Origin: Costus lasius
Taxonomy: Eukaryota > Streptophyta > Magnoliopsida > Zingiberales > Costaceae
DNA length: 64,000 bases
Direction: 5' to 3'
NCBI GenBank assembly: GCA_027563935.2
Contig: CM050453.2
Location: 63,596,018 to 63,660,017, forward strand
Under the pieces are notes generated by a model. It was given only the letters and a program-made list of their open reading frames with translations. It made no database searches and was not told the DNA's origin. Of this stretch, positions 31,519 through 42,633 are shown piece after piece. The position numbers and the translations under genes are program-made. Every line of letters starts with the position of its first letter. Positions within the stretch are counted from its first letter, which is position 1.

Positions 31519-34500
31519 CTAATGGTTGAGAAATCTCAAACCCATATTATTACAGTGCTTCTCATGCTTCTGCTGCACCAGAGGCTTGGTAAGCGGGTCA
31601 GCCAGATTGTCATCTGTATGAACCTTGCAGATTTTGATCTCGCCACGATCAATGATCTCCCGGATCAAGTGAAACCATCTCTGTATGTGCTTGGACTTCT
31701 GGTGCGACCGTGGTTCCTTTGCTTGTGCGATTGCTCCAGTGTTATCACAGAAGATAACCAAAGGATCTGCACTCAATGGAACAACACCAAGTTCTTGAAC
31801 GAACTTACGAATCCACACTGCCTCCTTGGATGCTTCCGAGGCTGCAACATACTCGGCTTCTGTTGTGGAATCAGCAACGATAGACTGTTTGAAACTCTTC
31901 CACACCACTGCTCCTCCATTCAAGCTAAAAACATAGCCTGATTGCGATCGAAAATCATCCTGGTCCGACTGGAACGAAGCGTCAGTATATCCTTCTATAC
32001 TGAGTTCTTCCTGACCACCATATATCAAGAACATATCTTTGGTCCTCCGCAGATATTTCAAAATGTTCTTGACCGCAATCCAGTGTGCCTGACCTGGATT
32101 ACTTTGGAACCGACTGGTCACGCTTAACCCGTAAGCGACGTCTGGGCGAGTACATAACATCGCATACATAATGGACCCAATAGCCGAAGCATAAGGCGTA
32201 TTGTCCATTTCATCTTTCTCAGTCTGTGTTTGTGGACACTGACTCTTTGAAAGATTCAGACCATGTCTGATTGGAAGATATCCTCTTTTAGAATTCTCTA
32301 AATGAAATCTCTCCAGGACTTTATCGATGTAAGTACTCTGGCACAGCCCGAGAAGCCTCTTAGATCTATCTCTGTAGATCTTCACACCTAATACATAGGC
32401 TGCTTCTCCTAGATCTTTCATCTGGAAACATTTTCCTAACCATGCTTTAACAGCATGCAGTTCAGGAATATCGTTTCCAATGATTAAGATATCATCGACG
32501 TAGAGGACTAGGAAAGTAATCACGCTCCCACTAAACCTTTTATATACACACGGGTCATCTTCGTTCTTGATGAAACCAAACTCACAGATTGATTCATCAA
32601 AACGAATATTCCAGCTTCTAGATGCTTGTTTAAGTCCATAAATGGACTTCTTTAACTTGCATATTTTATGACGATCTGATGGATTAGTGAAACCTTCAGG
32701 TTGTGTCATATACACATCCTCATCCAGTTTTCCATTAAGGAAAGCGGTCTTCACATCCATCTGCCAGATCTCATAATCGTAATATGCTGCTATCGCGAAA
32801 AGAATCCGAATAGACTTAAACATGGCTACAGGAGAGAAAGTTTCATCATAATCTATCCCGTAGATTTGTTTGAAACCTTTCGCAACTAGCCTGCCTTTAT
32901 AGGTAACCACGTTACCATCCATGTCAATCTTCTTTTTGAAGATCCATTTACAGCCTATAGGGATTACTCCCGGAGGCGGATAAACCAAATCCCAGACCTG
33001 GTTATCTGACATGGAGTCCATCTCGGCTCGCATAGCTTCAAGCCATCTAGCTGACTCCGGTCCACTGACCGCATCCGCATAAGTGAGGGGTTCATCATTT
33101 TCAATGATGTAGACTCCGTCATAGCGCTCAGGCTGTCGACGGATCCTTCCCGATCTACACGGTCCCCGTGATATCTGAGCCTCAGGTTGTTCAATAACCT
33201 GATCAACTGGCTCAGGCTCATCCAACTGAGCTTGACTACTTTGTCCTTCCTCTGGATTCTCATCCAGCTTTATTTCTCTCCCACTGGCCTCTTGCAGAAG
33301 AAACTCCTTCTCAAGAAAAATGGCCGTCCGAGCAACAAATACTTTGTTCTCTTTGGGATCGTATAAATAATAACCCTTAGTTTCCTTAGGGTAACCGACA
33401 AAGATACATTTCTCAGATCTGCTCTCTAGTTTCCCAGAGGCGAGCTTTTTGACATAAGCCTCGCAACCCCCGATCTTAATAAATGTCAAGCTCGGCTGTT
33501 TCCCATACCATAGCTCATATGGAGTCTTAGAAACTGCCTTGGATGGCAGTCGGTTTAGTACCTTTGCAGCTGTTTCCAGTGCAAATCCCCAAAAGGAGTA
33601 AGGTAGAGTAGCCTGACTCATCATAGAACGAACCATATCCAGTAAGGTTCTGTTCCTCCTCTCGGACACACCATTCCATTGCGGTGTTCCTGGCGGAGTG
33701 AGCTGTGAGATAATCCCACACTCCTTCAGATAGTCAGTAAACTCTCGACTTAGGTATTCTCCACCTCGATCAGAACGAAGTGCCTTGATATTTCGGCCTA
33801 GCTGATTTTGTACTTCATTTTTGAACTCTTTGAACTTGTCAAAAGATTCACTCTTATGTCTCATTAAATAGACATACCCATATCTACTGAAATCATCAGT
33901 AAAGGTAATGAAGTACGAATAGCCACCTCTGGCATGTTTACTAAATGGCCCACACACATCACTGTGTATAAGGTCAAGTAAACCTGAAGCCCTTTGACCT
34001 TTGTGAAGAAAAGGTGACTTCGTCATTTTGCCCATCAAACAAGCTTTGCATGTATCAATCTCCTTATAGGTGAATGATCCCAGCAGTCCATAATCATGCA
34101 ACCGCTTAATGCGTTTCTCGTTAATATGGCCTAAACGACTATGCCATAGCAAGGTGCTGTCATCAGCATTCTTGGCTTTCTTATTATCAATGTTTTGTAT
34201 AGAACATTCCATGTCCAACATGAATAACCCATTGTTAATTGATCCAGAAGCATAAACAATATTATCATAAGAAATTACACACTTTGAAATATTGCATTCA
34301 AAGGAAAATCCTTTCCTGACAAGAACAGGAATAGAGATAATATTTTTCGTAATACTTGGAACAAAATAACAATTGTCAAGTTCTAGTACAAGTCCAGATG
34401 GTAATGAGATGTAATAAGCCCCTACAGCAATAGCAGCAACCCGTGCCCCGTTTCCAACTTGTAGGTCCACCTCATGCTGTCCCACCTGTCTTCTTCTCTT

Positions 34501-35403
34501 GAGTTCCTGTACATTTGAACAAATGTGAACTCCACATGCAGTGTCCAACACCCATGAAATAGAAGAAGAGGATATCATGACTTCAGTCACAAATATACCT
34601 GAGCCAGAAGCGATGCTTCCCTTCTTGTCTCCTTGGAGCGCTTTACAGTCCTTTTTCCAGTGACCCAGGTGGCCACTGTGGAAACATCTGTTGTCCTTCG
34701 ACCGCTTCACCTTCTGTTTCAGAGCCTTGCTGTAGTTCTTGACAGGGGCCTTGCCCTTCTTCCCCTTCTTCTTGTTCCTGGAAGGAACCATTAAGACAGA
34801 GGTTGAAGGCTTTCCCTTCAGAGTTTCCTCAGTAGTCAAGAGCATATTCAGCAACTCTGCCGGAGTACAATCGATTTTGTTCATATTAAAGTTAATAATG
34901 AACGCATCGAAAGAAGGCGGAAGAGACTGCAGAATAATGTCTACAGCAAGCTCCTGATTGATGGTATGCCCCAGTTTTTCTAGAGCCTCCTTGTGCCCAA
35001 TCATCTTGAGCACATGAGCTACCACTGGACTCCCTTCAGTCAGTTTGCTCTGAAAGAAAAGCTTGGTCATATTATAGCGTTCAGTCCTCGCCTGTGCAGC
35101 ATACAGCATCTTGAGGTTTGCTATAATTTCTATAGCAGACATATCCTCATGCTGACGCTGCAGCGGTGGCGTCATAGATGCTAGCATCAGGCAAGCGACA
35201 TCAATGCTATCATTGACATGCTTTTCATAGGCATCGCGAACCGCCCTTGCGGCGTTCGCAGCGGGTTGAGGCGGTATAGCCGTCTCGAGGACATACAGTT
35301 TCCTCTCTGCCTTAAGAACAATCTTAAGGTGTCCGTACCAGTCTGAGAAGTTTGGCCCAGCAAACTTCTCCCTTTCCAGTAGGGATCGCACATTGAAGCT
35401 CAT
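31519..35403 (-). CDS. Copia gag-pol polyprotein, open frame with altered knuckle (CopA-2)
   Basis: 1294 residues, beginning MSFNVRSLLE, with the same domain order as CopA-1: gag, knuckle, protease (WVLDTACG), integrase (HHCC; DVCGPF, RSDRGGEY, WNGVSE), reverse transcriptase (FLVLYVDD) and RNase H (GYTDASF, EAEYVAA, FCDN). The knuckle reads CFHSGHLGHWKKDC: the second zinc-binding cysteine is serine. A conserved tryptophan in the integrase C-terminal part (IWGCEAY in the relatives) is glycine (IGGCEAY). The frame is full length but RNA packaging and integration may be impaired. Acceptor TAG at 35425-35427 lies 21 nt before the ATG. Confidence 0.95.
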   Translation of the reverse strand: MSFNVRSLLEREKFAGPNFSDWYGHLKIVLKAERKLYVLETAIPPQPAANAARAVRDAYEKHVNDSIDVACLMLASMTPPLQRQHEDMSAIEIIANLKMLYAAQARTERYNMTKLFFQSKLTEGSPVVAHVLKMIGHKEALEKLGHTINQELAVDIILQSLPPSFDAFIINFNMNKIDCTPAELLNMLLTTEETLKGKPSTSVLMVPSRNKKKGKKGKAPVKNYSKALKQKVKRSKDNRCFHSGHLGHWKKDCKALQGDKKGSIASGSGIFVTEVMISSSSISWVLDTACGVHICSNVQELKRRRQVGQHEVDLQVGNGARVAAIAVGAYYISLPSGLVLELDNCYFVPSITKNIISIPVLVRKGFSFECNISKCVISYDNIVYASGSINNGLFMLDMECSIQNIDNKKAKNADDSTLLWHSRLGHINEKRIKRLHDYGLLGSFTYKEIDTCKACLMGKMTKSPFLHKGQRASGLLDLIHSDVCGPFSKHARGGYSYFITFTDDFSRYGYVYLMRHKSESFDKFKEFKNEVQNQLGRNIKALRSDRGGEYLSREFTDYLKECGIISQLTPPGTPQWNGVSERRNRTLLDMVRSMMSQATLPYSFWGFALETAAKVLNRLPSKAVSKTPYELWYGKQPSLTFIKIGGCEAYVKKLASGKLESRSEKCIFVGYPKETKGYYLYDPKENKVFVARTAIFLEKEFLLQEASGREIKLDENPEEGQSSQAQLDEPEPVDQVIEQPEAQISRGPCRSGRIRRQPERYDGVYIIENDEPLTYADAVSGPESARWLEAMRAEMDSMSDNQVWDLVYPPPGVIPIGCKWIFKKKIDMDGNVVTYKGRLVAKGFKQIYGIDYDETFSPVAMFKSIRILFAIAAYYDYEIWQMDVKTAFLNGKLDEDVYMTQPEGFTNPSDRHKICKLKKSIYGLKQASRSWNIRFDESICEFGFIKNEDDPCVYKRFSGSVITFLVLYVDDILIIGNDIPELHAVKAWLGKCFQMKDLGEAAYVLGVKIYRDRSKRLLGLCQSTYIDKVLERFHLENSKRGYLPIRHGLNLSKSQCPQTQTEKDEMDNTPYASAIGSIMYAMLCTRPDVAYGLSVTSRFQSNPGQAHWIAVKNILKYLRRTKDMFLIYGGQEELSIEGYTDASFQSDQDDFRSQSGYVFSLNGGAVVWKSFKQSIVADSTTEAEYVAASEASKEAVWIRKFVQELGVVPLSADPLVIFCDNTGAIAQAKEPRSHQKSKHIQRWFHLIREIIDRGEIKICKVHTDDNLADPLTKPLVQQKHEKHCNNMGLRFLNH

Positions 35404-37240
35404 GGTGTTCGTTGCTGCAGGAATCTACAACAATGCAAGAACAGCAAGGTCAGTATCAATGTTTAGAATCAATCCAGGACTTAAGAAAGATTCTTTTCTC
35501 ACTATTTTATCTGACTGAAAAATCCATTAAAACAGTCCGAAAGAGTAAAACTCTTTTAGTGAGATGGGATCCAGATTTCATACTTGGTCTCCGCATCCCA
35601 CTCAGGCGAGATAAGATGCACAGAGAGTACAAGCATTAATTTCTGGTAGGCAGTCCCTGCCAATCGCCAACCCGTGCGATTCCCCTTCATCTGGGCAATC
35701 CAGCAGACTGTGCCAACTGAGTTGGTACAACACAGTCTCTGATCCCACAGATGGCTGCCTCCATGTGCTACCATATGCGCCACATATGTAGCCTACATGG
35801 TCAAGCTGACCTGACCTACTCCCTGGACCACCACGTGCTATGCTGAGCAACGAGAAGCGATAAATCCCTTCTCTGTAACACGCAGGTGAAATCACACACC
35901 GTCTGAAGATAGATGGACGTGCCCACTGAGTGGGTACAACACGGCTCCAACGATAGTCAGAACAGTGAGGTCTCGCGTCAGAAGGCTATCGAGCTTGATA
36001 TTTTAGCGTTGGATTTTAACGGTCTTTTATCTTCTTAACTATCATGCAAACCCTATGGTGATAGCAGAAGATAAATAAATCATGCAATTCTAATTATAAA
36101 CCATAAGTAGAAAGCATGCTGATCTTATGTGGTAAAAGCCCATTAACCCTAAGTAAGACCTTAAGTTAACTTAAGTCTTCACTTTAGCTCTTCTTGGGTC
36201 TTTTGCCTCTCATCTGGCCCAGACCAGGGCCTAAGCGCCTTCTGCAGCTCAGGTGCACCCACCAGGTAGATGCGCCTGTCATAGGGTCGAACCCTAGACC
36301 TCGCACCTGGTCAAGCCTCTGCTGCATGCGCCTCTGCCAACTGTGCTATGTGCTCATGTCTGATTAAACTTACAATTTAATCTATCTAGACATGATTGAC
36401 TCGCAGGTCAATTACACATTATAAATTAAATAAAAGTGATGCGCAGATCACAAAATAAATTAATTTACAATTTTAATCCAGGCTCGCAGGCCCCAGCACA
36501 GCAGACATTAAAAGGGCAACCCACATAAGATGAAATAAACATATATCATGGCATCCAATCAACATGTGATCCTTTAACAAGAAAATAAAATTTTTGAAAA
36601 CCCCATTGGCATCAATTTTAATTTTCTTATGTGCCCTACAACCTTACAACGGTCCATTGATAGGGATCCACTCATCCATCTAGTCAGATCCACTGCCCTT
36701 GCATGCACCAAGTCCTAACTGACTTGAGTTGACCTAATGGTCAACCATGCATGCGCAAAGGGCTGAACAACCCTCATGAGTTTCGGCAAGCGGGTGTGAC
36801 CCCGGGCCTAACTCATGTGTGTTCACTAGTCGTCTCAACCAGACCTCGCTACACGCCCTTGATGCAGTCGACCTATAGCCACCTCGTGCTTGCGCACAGG
36901 TGCTATCTGGTCAACCCATCTAGGCTGTCAGATGGTCTGATCAGACTATTTGGATCTAACCTAGAGGATGCTTTCAACCCCATCAACCCGTCTAAGGGTT
37001 TATAGTAGGCGCCACTTAGATCTAGTGAGGCGCGCATATGATAAAGTATGTTAAGAAAAAAACTACAACAATCAATATGCGCCACCATACATCATACATG
37101 CGCAAAGGAGTAAAACATACATCATGTATTTTCACTAGTTAACATGTAGATGCGCAAGATGCTTCCTACTAGATCTACTTATCAAACACAAACAAGGATC
37201 ACAAATCCTCAAGCAATCATATGATTCTACAAGAACCAAA
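35404..37240 (-). other. CopA-2 leader, largely a predicted intron
   Basis: Homologous to the CopA-1 leader. It contains the acceptor (35425), the tRNA-like module (36271-36341) and family-specific blocks. No protein-coding signal of its own. Confidence 0.7.
36271..36341 (-). other. tRNA-like module in the CopA-2 leader
   Basis: TTGGCAGAGGCGC followed by the hairpin CTAGG-GTTCGAC-CCTAT (last pair lost). Same layout as in CopA-1 and the others. Confidence 0.5.
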
Positions 37241-37252
37241 CCTCTGATACTA
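37241..37252 (-). other. Primer binding site of CopA-2 (one mismatch)
   Basis: TAGTATCAGAGG on the minus strand, two bases from the LTR. The second base differs from the TGGTATCAGAG consensus, consistent with a G-to-A change after insertion. Confidence 0.8.
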
Positions 37253-37254
37253 AT

Positions 37255-38946
37255 TGAAAGTCCCCTTCAAGGGGGAGCGCAAGGAGATGAAACCCTAAAT
37301 ATGGGGGGGGGGGGCGCATGTAATATTTCTAGGGAATTCATCATCAAGATTGCATGTAGTTCATATGATTAACTTGTATAACCGAAAAGATCTCAAAGGG
37401 ATCATACCAATGCCATTAGATTGGATGTCGGTTTGGAAGCAAAGACCAAACGAGGGCTTCTCCACAAGTGATGCACACAAAATGATGTCGCCTACCCCTT
37501 GTGATCCTTGTGCTAGCAAGATTCTTCAAGGGTCCTTGCCGTATGGAAAAAGGGGGGAGAACTTCTTGCTTGGCGAGACCTCCTCGTCGTTCACCACTTC
37601 TCTACACGAGAATGCAACGTCGAGAGCAAGAGGGAGAAGAGAGACGTTACTCTCATAAACATGTGGAGGCGTTACCATCTATTGGAATAATGCACCTTCC
37701 AAATATGGCAACCCTTCAATGTGTGATGCGTTCACACCAAGTGAACCGATCACCATTTCTTCCCCTTTGAACCATGCGCTCATGTAATGAGCCGGTTCAA
37801 TTTGATTTGGTTCAAAGACCAAATAACCCAAGCCATTGGTCTAGATCACAATAAACCCTAAAGGTTCAAGATCTAACCGTTCATCTCCTGATGCTCCTGA
37901 TCTCACCGATCTAGCATCCAATCTCTCGATCGAAGCTTACCGATCTCAAGCCCTAATCAATCAAACATGATCAGACCAGATCTCACTTACAATCAGAGAC
38001 TAAAACCCTTCAAACTGAACCCAAACAATTCAGTCCACACGATCTGACTTAAGTAAGCCATATCATCAAATTGTGCGACCCTGAGGGTTTCCTTTAGATG
38101 TCGGTAACGATAACTTTCGTTATCACGATCAGTGAGGGGTATCTAGCAACACATCACTGTCTCCCGATATAAAGGAAATAGTCTTCCAAGACTACACCCA
38201 AACCACAGCACAAGTGTGAATCCACTTCACAAGGCATACATGATTCCTTTGCCACTGGATGTTCTTATTGGACAAGCATGTCAAGCCTGTAACTCCAATA
38301 TGATGAGCATGATTAGACCAGATGAACATAGTCACCTGGGTATGGCCATACACTTTCTCAATCATCTCATTTAGGGGGGCCCCTCTAGAACATCACACTC
38401 CTTAAACAAGGAGACGGCAATCCTATATCTATCACTAGTGTCCTAACCTGACTCATGATCATTATCCAAGATAGTCTATAACCATTATCTTTCAAATGAT
38501 ATTGAACTACCTCAAAACAATGACAATCATCATTTAGAAACACAAGTGATCTCAAGTCAGAGGACATGTGCCACTTGTTGCAAACAAGGATTATTCACAT
38601 TGTGACAAGCAATTGAATATCCTAGTAGGGTCTGTCCAGTACATCCAATGTACCCATGAGTCTACATCTTATTCCATGCTCGAAGCATCCTATAAGATTA
38701 GAACACATATTAGTCTCAATCATATCAAGGCTGTCTCATGTTCACCAAGATATCTCGACTAAGGACATTACAGCATGTCAGCCTAGCTGAACAGCATTGA
38801 GACATTATTCAGAAGCACACTCATTGCAGCAGACAATGTAACATACTGAATAACAACCATTGCCTTTATAAACATAAGAGTTTATATACATGATACTGAT
38901 AGAATCCCAAGGCCTCAAACATTAGCCTTAAGGGCATACCCCAACA
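37255..38946 (-). repeat. CopA-2 5' LTR
   Basis: 1692 bp; G run of twelve at 37303-37314. It contains the predicted exon-1 end ATGGCATTG at 37408-37416. Confidence 0.95.
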
Positions 38947-38951
38947 GTATA

Positions 38952-40194
38952 CTCCCTCTGACTTGAGATCACTTGTGTTTCTAAATGATGATTGGCATTG
39001 TTTTGAGGTAGTTCAATATCATTTGAAAGATAATGGTTAAGGATTATCTTGGATGGTGGGCATGACTCATGTTAGGACACTGGTGATAGATATAGGATTG
39101 CCTCTCCTAGTTGGAGTGTGATGTTCTAAAGGGCCCCCTGGATGAGATGGTTGAGAAAGTGTATGGCCATACCCAGATGACTATGTTCATCTGATCTAAC
39201 CATTCTCATCATGTTGGAATTACAGGCTTGACAGGCTTGTCCAATAAGAACGTCCAGTGGCAAAGGGAACATGTATGCCGAGTGAATTGGATTCACACTT
39301 GTGCTATGGTTTGGGTGTAGTCTTGGAAGACTCTTTCCTTCATATCGGGAGACAGTGATGTGTTGCTAGATACCCCTCTCTGATCGTGATAATGTAAGTT
39401 ATCGTTACGATATTGAAGGAAACCCTTAGGGTCGCACAATTTGATGATATGGCTTACTTGTGTCAGATCGTGTGGACTGAATTGTTCTGGTTCAGTTTAA
39501 AGGAATTTAAACTTTGATTGGAAGTGAGATCTGGTCTGATCATGTTTGATTGATTAGGGCTTGAGATCGGTAAGCTTCGATCGAGAGAATTGATGCTTGA
39601 TCATAGAGATCAAGAGGGTCGAGAGATGTGTGGTTAGATCTTGAACCATTTGGTTTAAAGAGATCAAGACCATGGTGGTTTCGGTTTGGTCTTTGAACTA
39701 AAAAGAATTGAACCGGTTCACTTGGTGAACGCATGGTTCAATTGAGAGAGGAGTTATCGATGGCTTCAAGTGGAGTTAAACATGGGGTTATGGACTTACT
39801 ATTTTTGGAAGCCGTTTTCTTTGAGAAAACGCCCCCACGTTCGAACGCCTATCTCCCTCTCGCCCCCTCTCCTCTCGTGTGGATGATCTTCACGACAAGA
39901 GGAAGTTCGGCCAGCAAAAGGGAGAAAGACATCTCCTCATACACGATCTAGGACTCCTTGGATCTTTGCTAGCACAAGGAATACAAGGAAGAAGTCATCA
40001 TCTTCTTGTGTGCGATTTCCTTTGGAGAAGAGCCGCTTGCCCTTTCTTCTTCCAAGTCGCCACTCGATCAATGGCAATGGTAACGCATTTTTTATGGTTG
40101 CTCATATTATCTTGCCTCTCGATCTCATCAAACCTAGTTTTTCGCCTATGCAAGATCTCCTAGATGCGCATATGAACTAGGGTTTGACCTTTCA
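38952..40194 (+). repeat. CopB-2 left LTR, second part (plus orientation)
   Basis: Continues 29427-29811 after CopA-2. It ends GACCTTTCA at 40194, and its last 288 bp are the reverse complement of 60881-61168 apart from about two transitions. It contains ATGGCAATG followed by GTAACG at 40071-40085. Directly after it comes ATT and then a reversed purine tract, not a primer site. Confidence 0.92.
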
Positions 40195-40197
40195 ATT

Positions 40198-40208
40198 ATC
40201 TCCCACTT
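40198..40208 (-). other. Polypurine tract of CopB-2 facing an inverted LTR
   Basis: AAGTGGGAGAT on the minus strand. In normal elements it abuts the U3 start (TGTTGG). Here it is followed, after AAT, by the U5 end of an inverted LTR. Three bases (40195-40197) separate the two. Confidence 0.8.
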
Positions 40209-40217
40209 GCACTTAAA

Positions 40218-40960
40218 CTAATGGTTGAGAAATCTCAAACCCATATTATTACAGTGCTTTTCATGCTTCTGCTGCGCCAGAGGCTTTGTAAGCGGGTCAG
40301 CTAGATTATCATCTGTATGTACCTTGCAGATCTTGATCTCTCCTCGATCTATGATCTCACGGATCAAATGAAACCTTCTCTGTATGTGCTTGGACTTCTA
40401 GTGTGACCGCAGTTCCTTTGCTTGTGCAATCGCTCCAGTCTTATCACAGAAGATAACCAATGGATCTGCACTCGAAGGAACAACACCAAGTTCTTGAATG
40501 AACTTACGAATCCACACTGCCTCCTTTGATGCTTCTGAGGCTGCAACATACTCGGCTTCTGTTGTGGAATCAGCAACAATTGATTGTTTGAAACTCTTCC
40601 ACACCACTGCTCCTCCATTCAAGCTAAAAATGTAGCCTGATTGCGATCGGAAATCATCTTGGTCAGATTGGAACGAAGCGTCAGTATATCCTTCAATACT
40701 GAGTTCTTCCTGACCTCCATAAATCAAGAACATATCTTTGGTTCTTCGAAGATATTTCAAAATGTTCTTGACCGCAATCCAGTGTGCCTTCCCTGGATTA
40801 CTTTGGAACCGACTGGTCACGCTTAACCCGTAAGCGACGTCTGGGCGAGTACACAACATCGCATACATGATAGACCCAATAGGCGAAGCATAAGGCATAT
40901 TGTCCATCTCATCTTTCTCAGACTGTGTTTGAGGACACTGGCTCTTTGAAAGATTCAGAC
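40218..40960 (-). pseudogene. CopB-2 pol fragment: end of reverse transcriptase and RNase H
   Basis: Corresponds to about residues 1050-1293 of CopA gag-pol: SKSQCPQ, MYAMLCTRPDVAYG, GYTDASF, TTEAEYVAAS and FCDKTGA. An in-frame TAG at 40398-40400 replaces the glutamine of RSHQKSK (residue 1234), the same codon that is TAG in CopB-1. The frame is cut at 40960 by CopB-1. The rest of pol is missing on the far side of CopB-1. Confidence 0.9.
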
Positions 40961-42619
40961 TGTTGGAGTATGCCCTTAAGGCTAATGTTTGAGGCCTTGG
41001 GTTATTATCAGTATCATGTATAAACTATGTTTATAAAGGCAATGGTTGTTATTCAGGTTGTTGCATTATCTGCTGCTACATGTATACTTCTGAATAATGT
41101 CTCAATGGTGTTCAGCTTGGCTGACATGCAGTATAGTCCTTAGTCGAGATATCTTGGTGAACATGAGACAGCCTTGATATGATTGAGACTAATATGTGTT
41201 CTAATCTTATAGGATGCTTCGAGCATGGAATAAGATGTAGACTCATAGGTGCATTGGATGTACTGGACAGACCCTACTAAGGATGTTTGATTGTTTGTCG
41301 CAATGTGAATAATCCTTATATGCAAACAAGTGGCATATTTCCTCTGACTTGAGATCACTTGTGTTTCTAAATGATGATTGGCATTGTCTTGAGGTAGTTC
41401 AATATCATTTGAAATATAATGGTTATAGATTATCTTGGATAATGGGCATGAGTCATGTTAGGGCATTAGTGATAGATATAGGATTGCCTCTCCTAGTTGG
41501 AGTGTGATGTTCTAAAGGGGCCCCCTGTATGAGATGGTTGAGAAAGTGTATGGCCATACCCAGATGACTATGTTCATCTGATCTAACCACTCTCATCATG
41601 TTGGAGTTACAGGCTTGACACGCTTGTCCAACGAGAACATCCAGTGGCAAAGGAAACACATATGTCAAGTGACTTGGGTTCACACTTGTGCTATGGTTTG
41701 GGAGTAGTCTTGGAAGACTCTTTCCTTTATATCGGGAGACAGTGATGTGTTTCTAGATACCCCTCTCTGTTCGTGATAACGTAAGTTATCGTTACCGACA
41801 TTAAAGGAAACCCTTAGGGTCGCACAATTTGATGATATGGCTTACTTATGTTAGATCGTGTGGACTGAATTGTTTTGGTTCAGTTTAAAGGAATTTAAAC
41901 TCTGATTGGAAGTGAGATCTGGTCTGATCATGTTTGATTGATTAGGGCTTGAGATCGGTAAGCTTCGATCGAGAGAATTGATGCTAGATCGATGAGATCA
42001 AGAGCATCAAGAGATGTGTGGTTAGATCTTGAGCCTTTCGGTTTAATAAGGTCTAGACCAAGGCTTGGTTTGATTTGGTCTTTGAACCAAATTCAATTGA
42101 ACCGATTCATCATATGAGCGCATGGTTCAAAGGGAGAAGGAGTTGCGAACGGTTCACTTGGAGTGAACGCTTGAACGCTTGAGCGCTTACTATATTTGGA
42201 AATCGGTTTTCCAAATTGAAGACGCCTCCACGTTCGAAGACTCTCGCCTCTCTCTTGCACTTCCTCTCGTGTGACTCGCCTCCACGAGTGCTGAAGGAGG
42301 GATTTGGCCAGCCAAGGAAAGAAATCATCTCATCTCCTTCACGCATCAAGGACACCTTGAAGAGCTTTGCTAGCACAAGGTTCACGCCAAGGGAGGAAGC
42401 CATCGCCATCTTGTGTGCGTCCACTTTGGAGGAGAGCCGCATCGCCCTCTTGCTTCCAAGTCGCCTTCCGACCAATGGCAATGGTAAGATCACAACTTGA
42501 TCTTTGCAGACATTAAGTTGATCATATGTTCATGCCACATGCGATCTTCATGAAATCCTTATTTCCGCCCATGCAAAATTTTAGAAGTGCATGCGTTTAG
42601 GGTTTCACCCCCCTTTTCA
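40961..42619 (+). repeat. CopB-1 5' LTR
   Basis: 1659 bp, TGTTGGAGT...CCCTTTTCA. It contains GTATGGCCATAC near 41549-41560 and ATGGCAATG followed by GTAAGA at 42475-42489. Confidence 0.93.
42475..42483 (+). promoter_or_regulatory. Predicted LTR-encoded gag start of CopB-1 (exon 1 end)
   Basis: ATGGCAATG directly followed by the donor GTAAGAT. Joined to the exon that begins at 53462, it reads M-A-M-IPAATNT-I-G-F-N-V-R-S in frame with gag. The usual downstream ATG is ATA here (53483-53485), so this would be the only AUG start. Confidence 0.5.
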
Positions 42620-42621
42620 AT

Positions 42622-42633
42622 TGGTATCAGAGC
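42622..42633 (+). other. Primer binding site of CopB-1
   Basis: TGGTATCAGAGC, two bases after the 5' LTR end; initiator Met tRNA type. Confidence 0.88.

Larger units (their letters stand above)
35425..37407 (-). other. Predicted 5' leader intron of CopA-2
   Basis: Donor GTATGA after ATGGCATTG (37408-37416, minus strand) in the 5' LTR; acceptor TGTTGTAG at 35425; length 1983 nt. Joined exons read M-A-L then IPAATNT then the annotated gag start, in frame. Predicted only. Confidence 0.5.
29812..38946 (-). mobile_element. CopA-2: full-length Ty1/copia element
   Basis: 9135 bp on the minus strand; target duplication GTATA at 29807-29811 and 38947-38951. The LTRs are 1687 bp (29812-31498) and 1692 bp (37255-38946). 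The five-base difference is a G run of 7 versus 12, plus about eight substitutions, so insertion is recent but older than CopA-1. The gag-pol frame is open, with knuckle and integrase changes noted below. Confidence 0.97.

Noticed and set aside
29427..40200. Plus-orientation LTR at 29427-40194 as an ordinary solo LTR with duplication TTTAT/ATTAT
   Set aside because: The five bases after it (ATTAT) differ from the left flank (TTTAT). The sequence beyond is a copia purine tract rather than GypN LTR, and its U5 pairs with the right LTR of CopB-2. The near match is noted as the main alternative to the inverted-LTR reading.
40398..40907. Short independent RNase H gene
   Set aside because: It is the end of CopB-2 pol, cut by CopB-1 and followed by its own purine tract.
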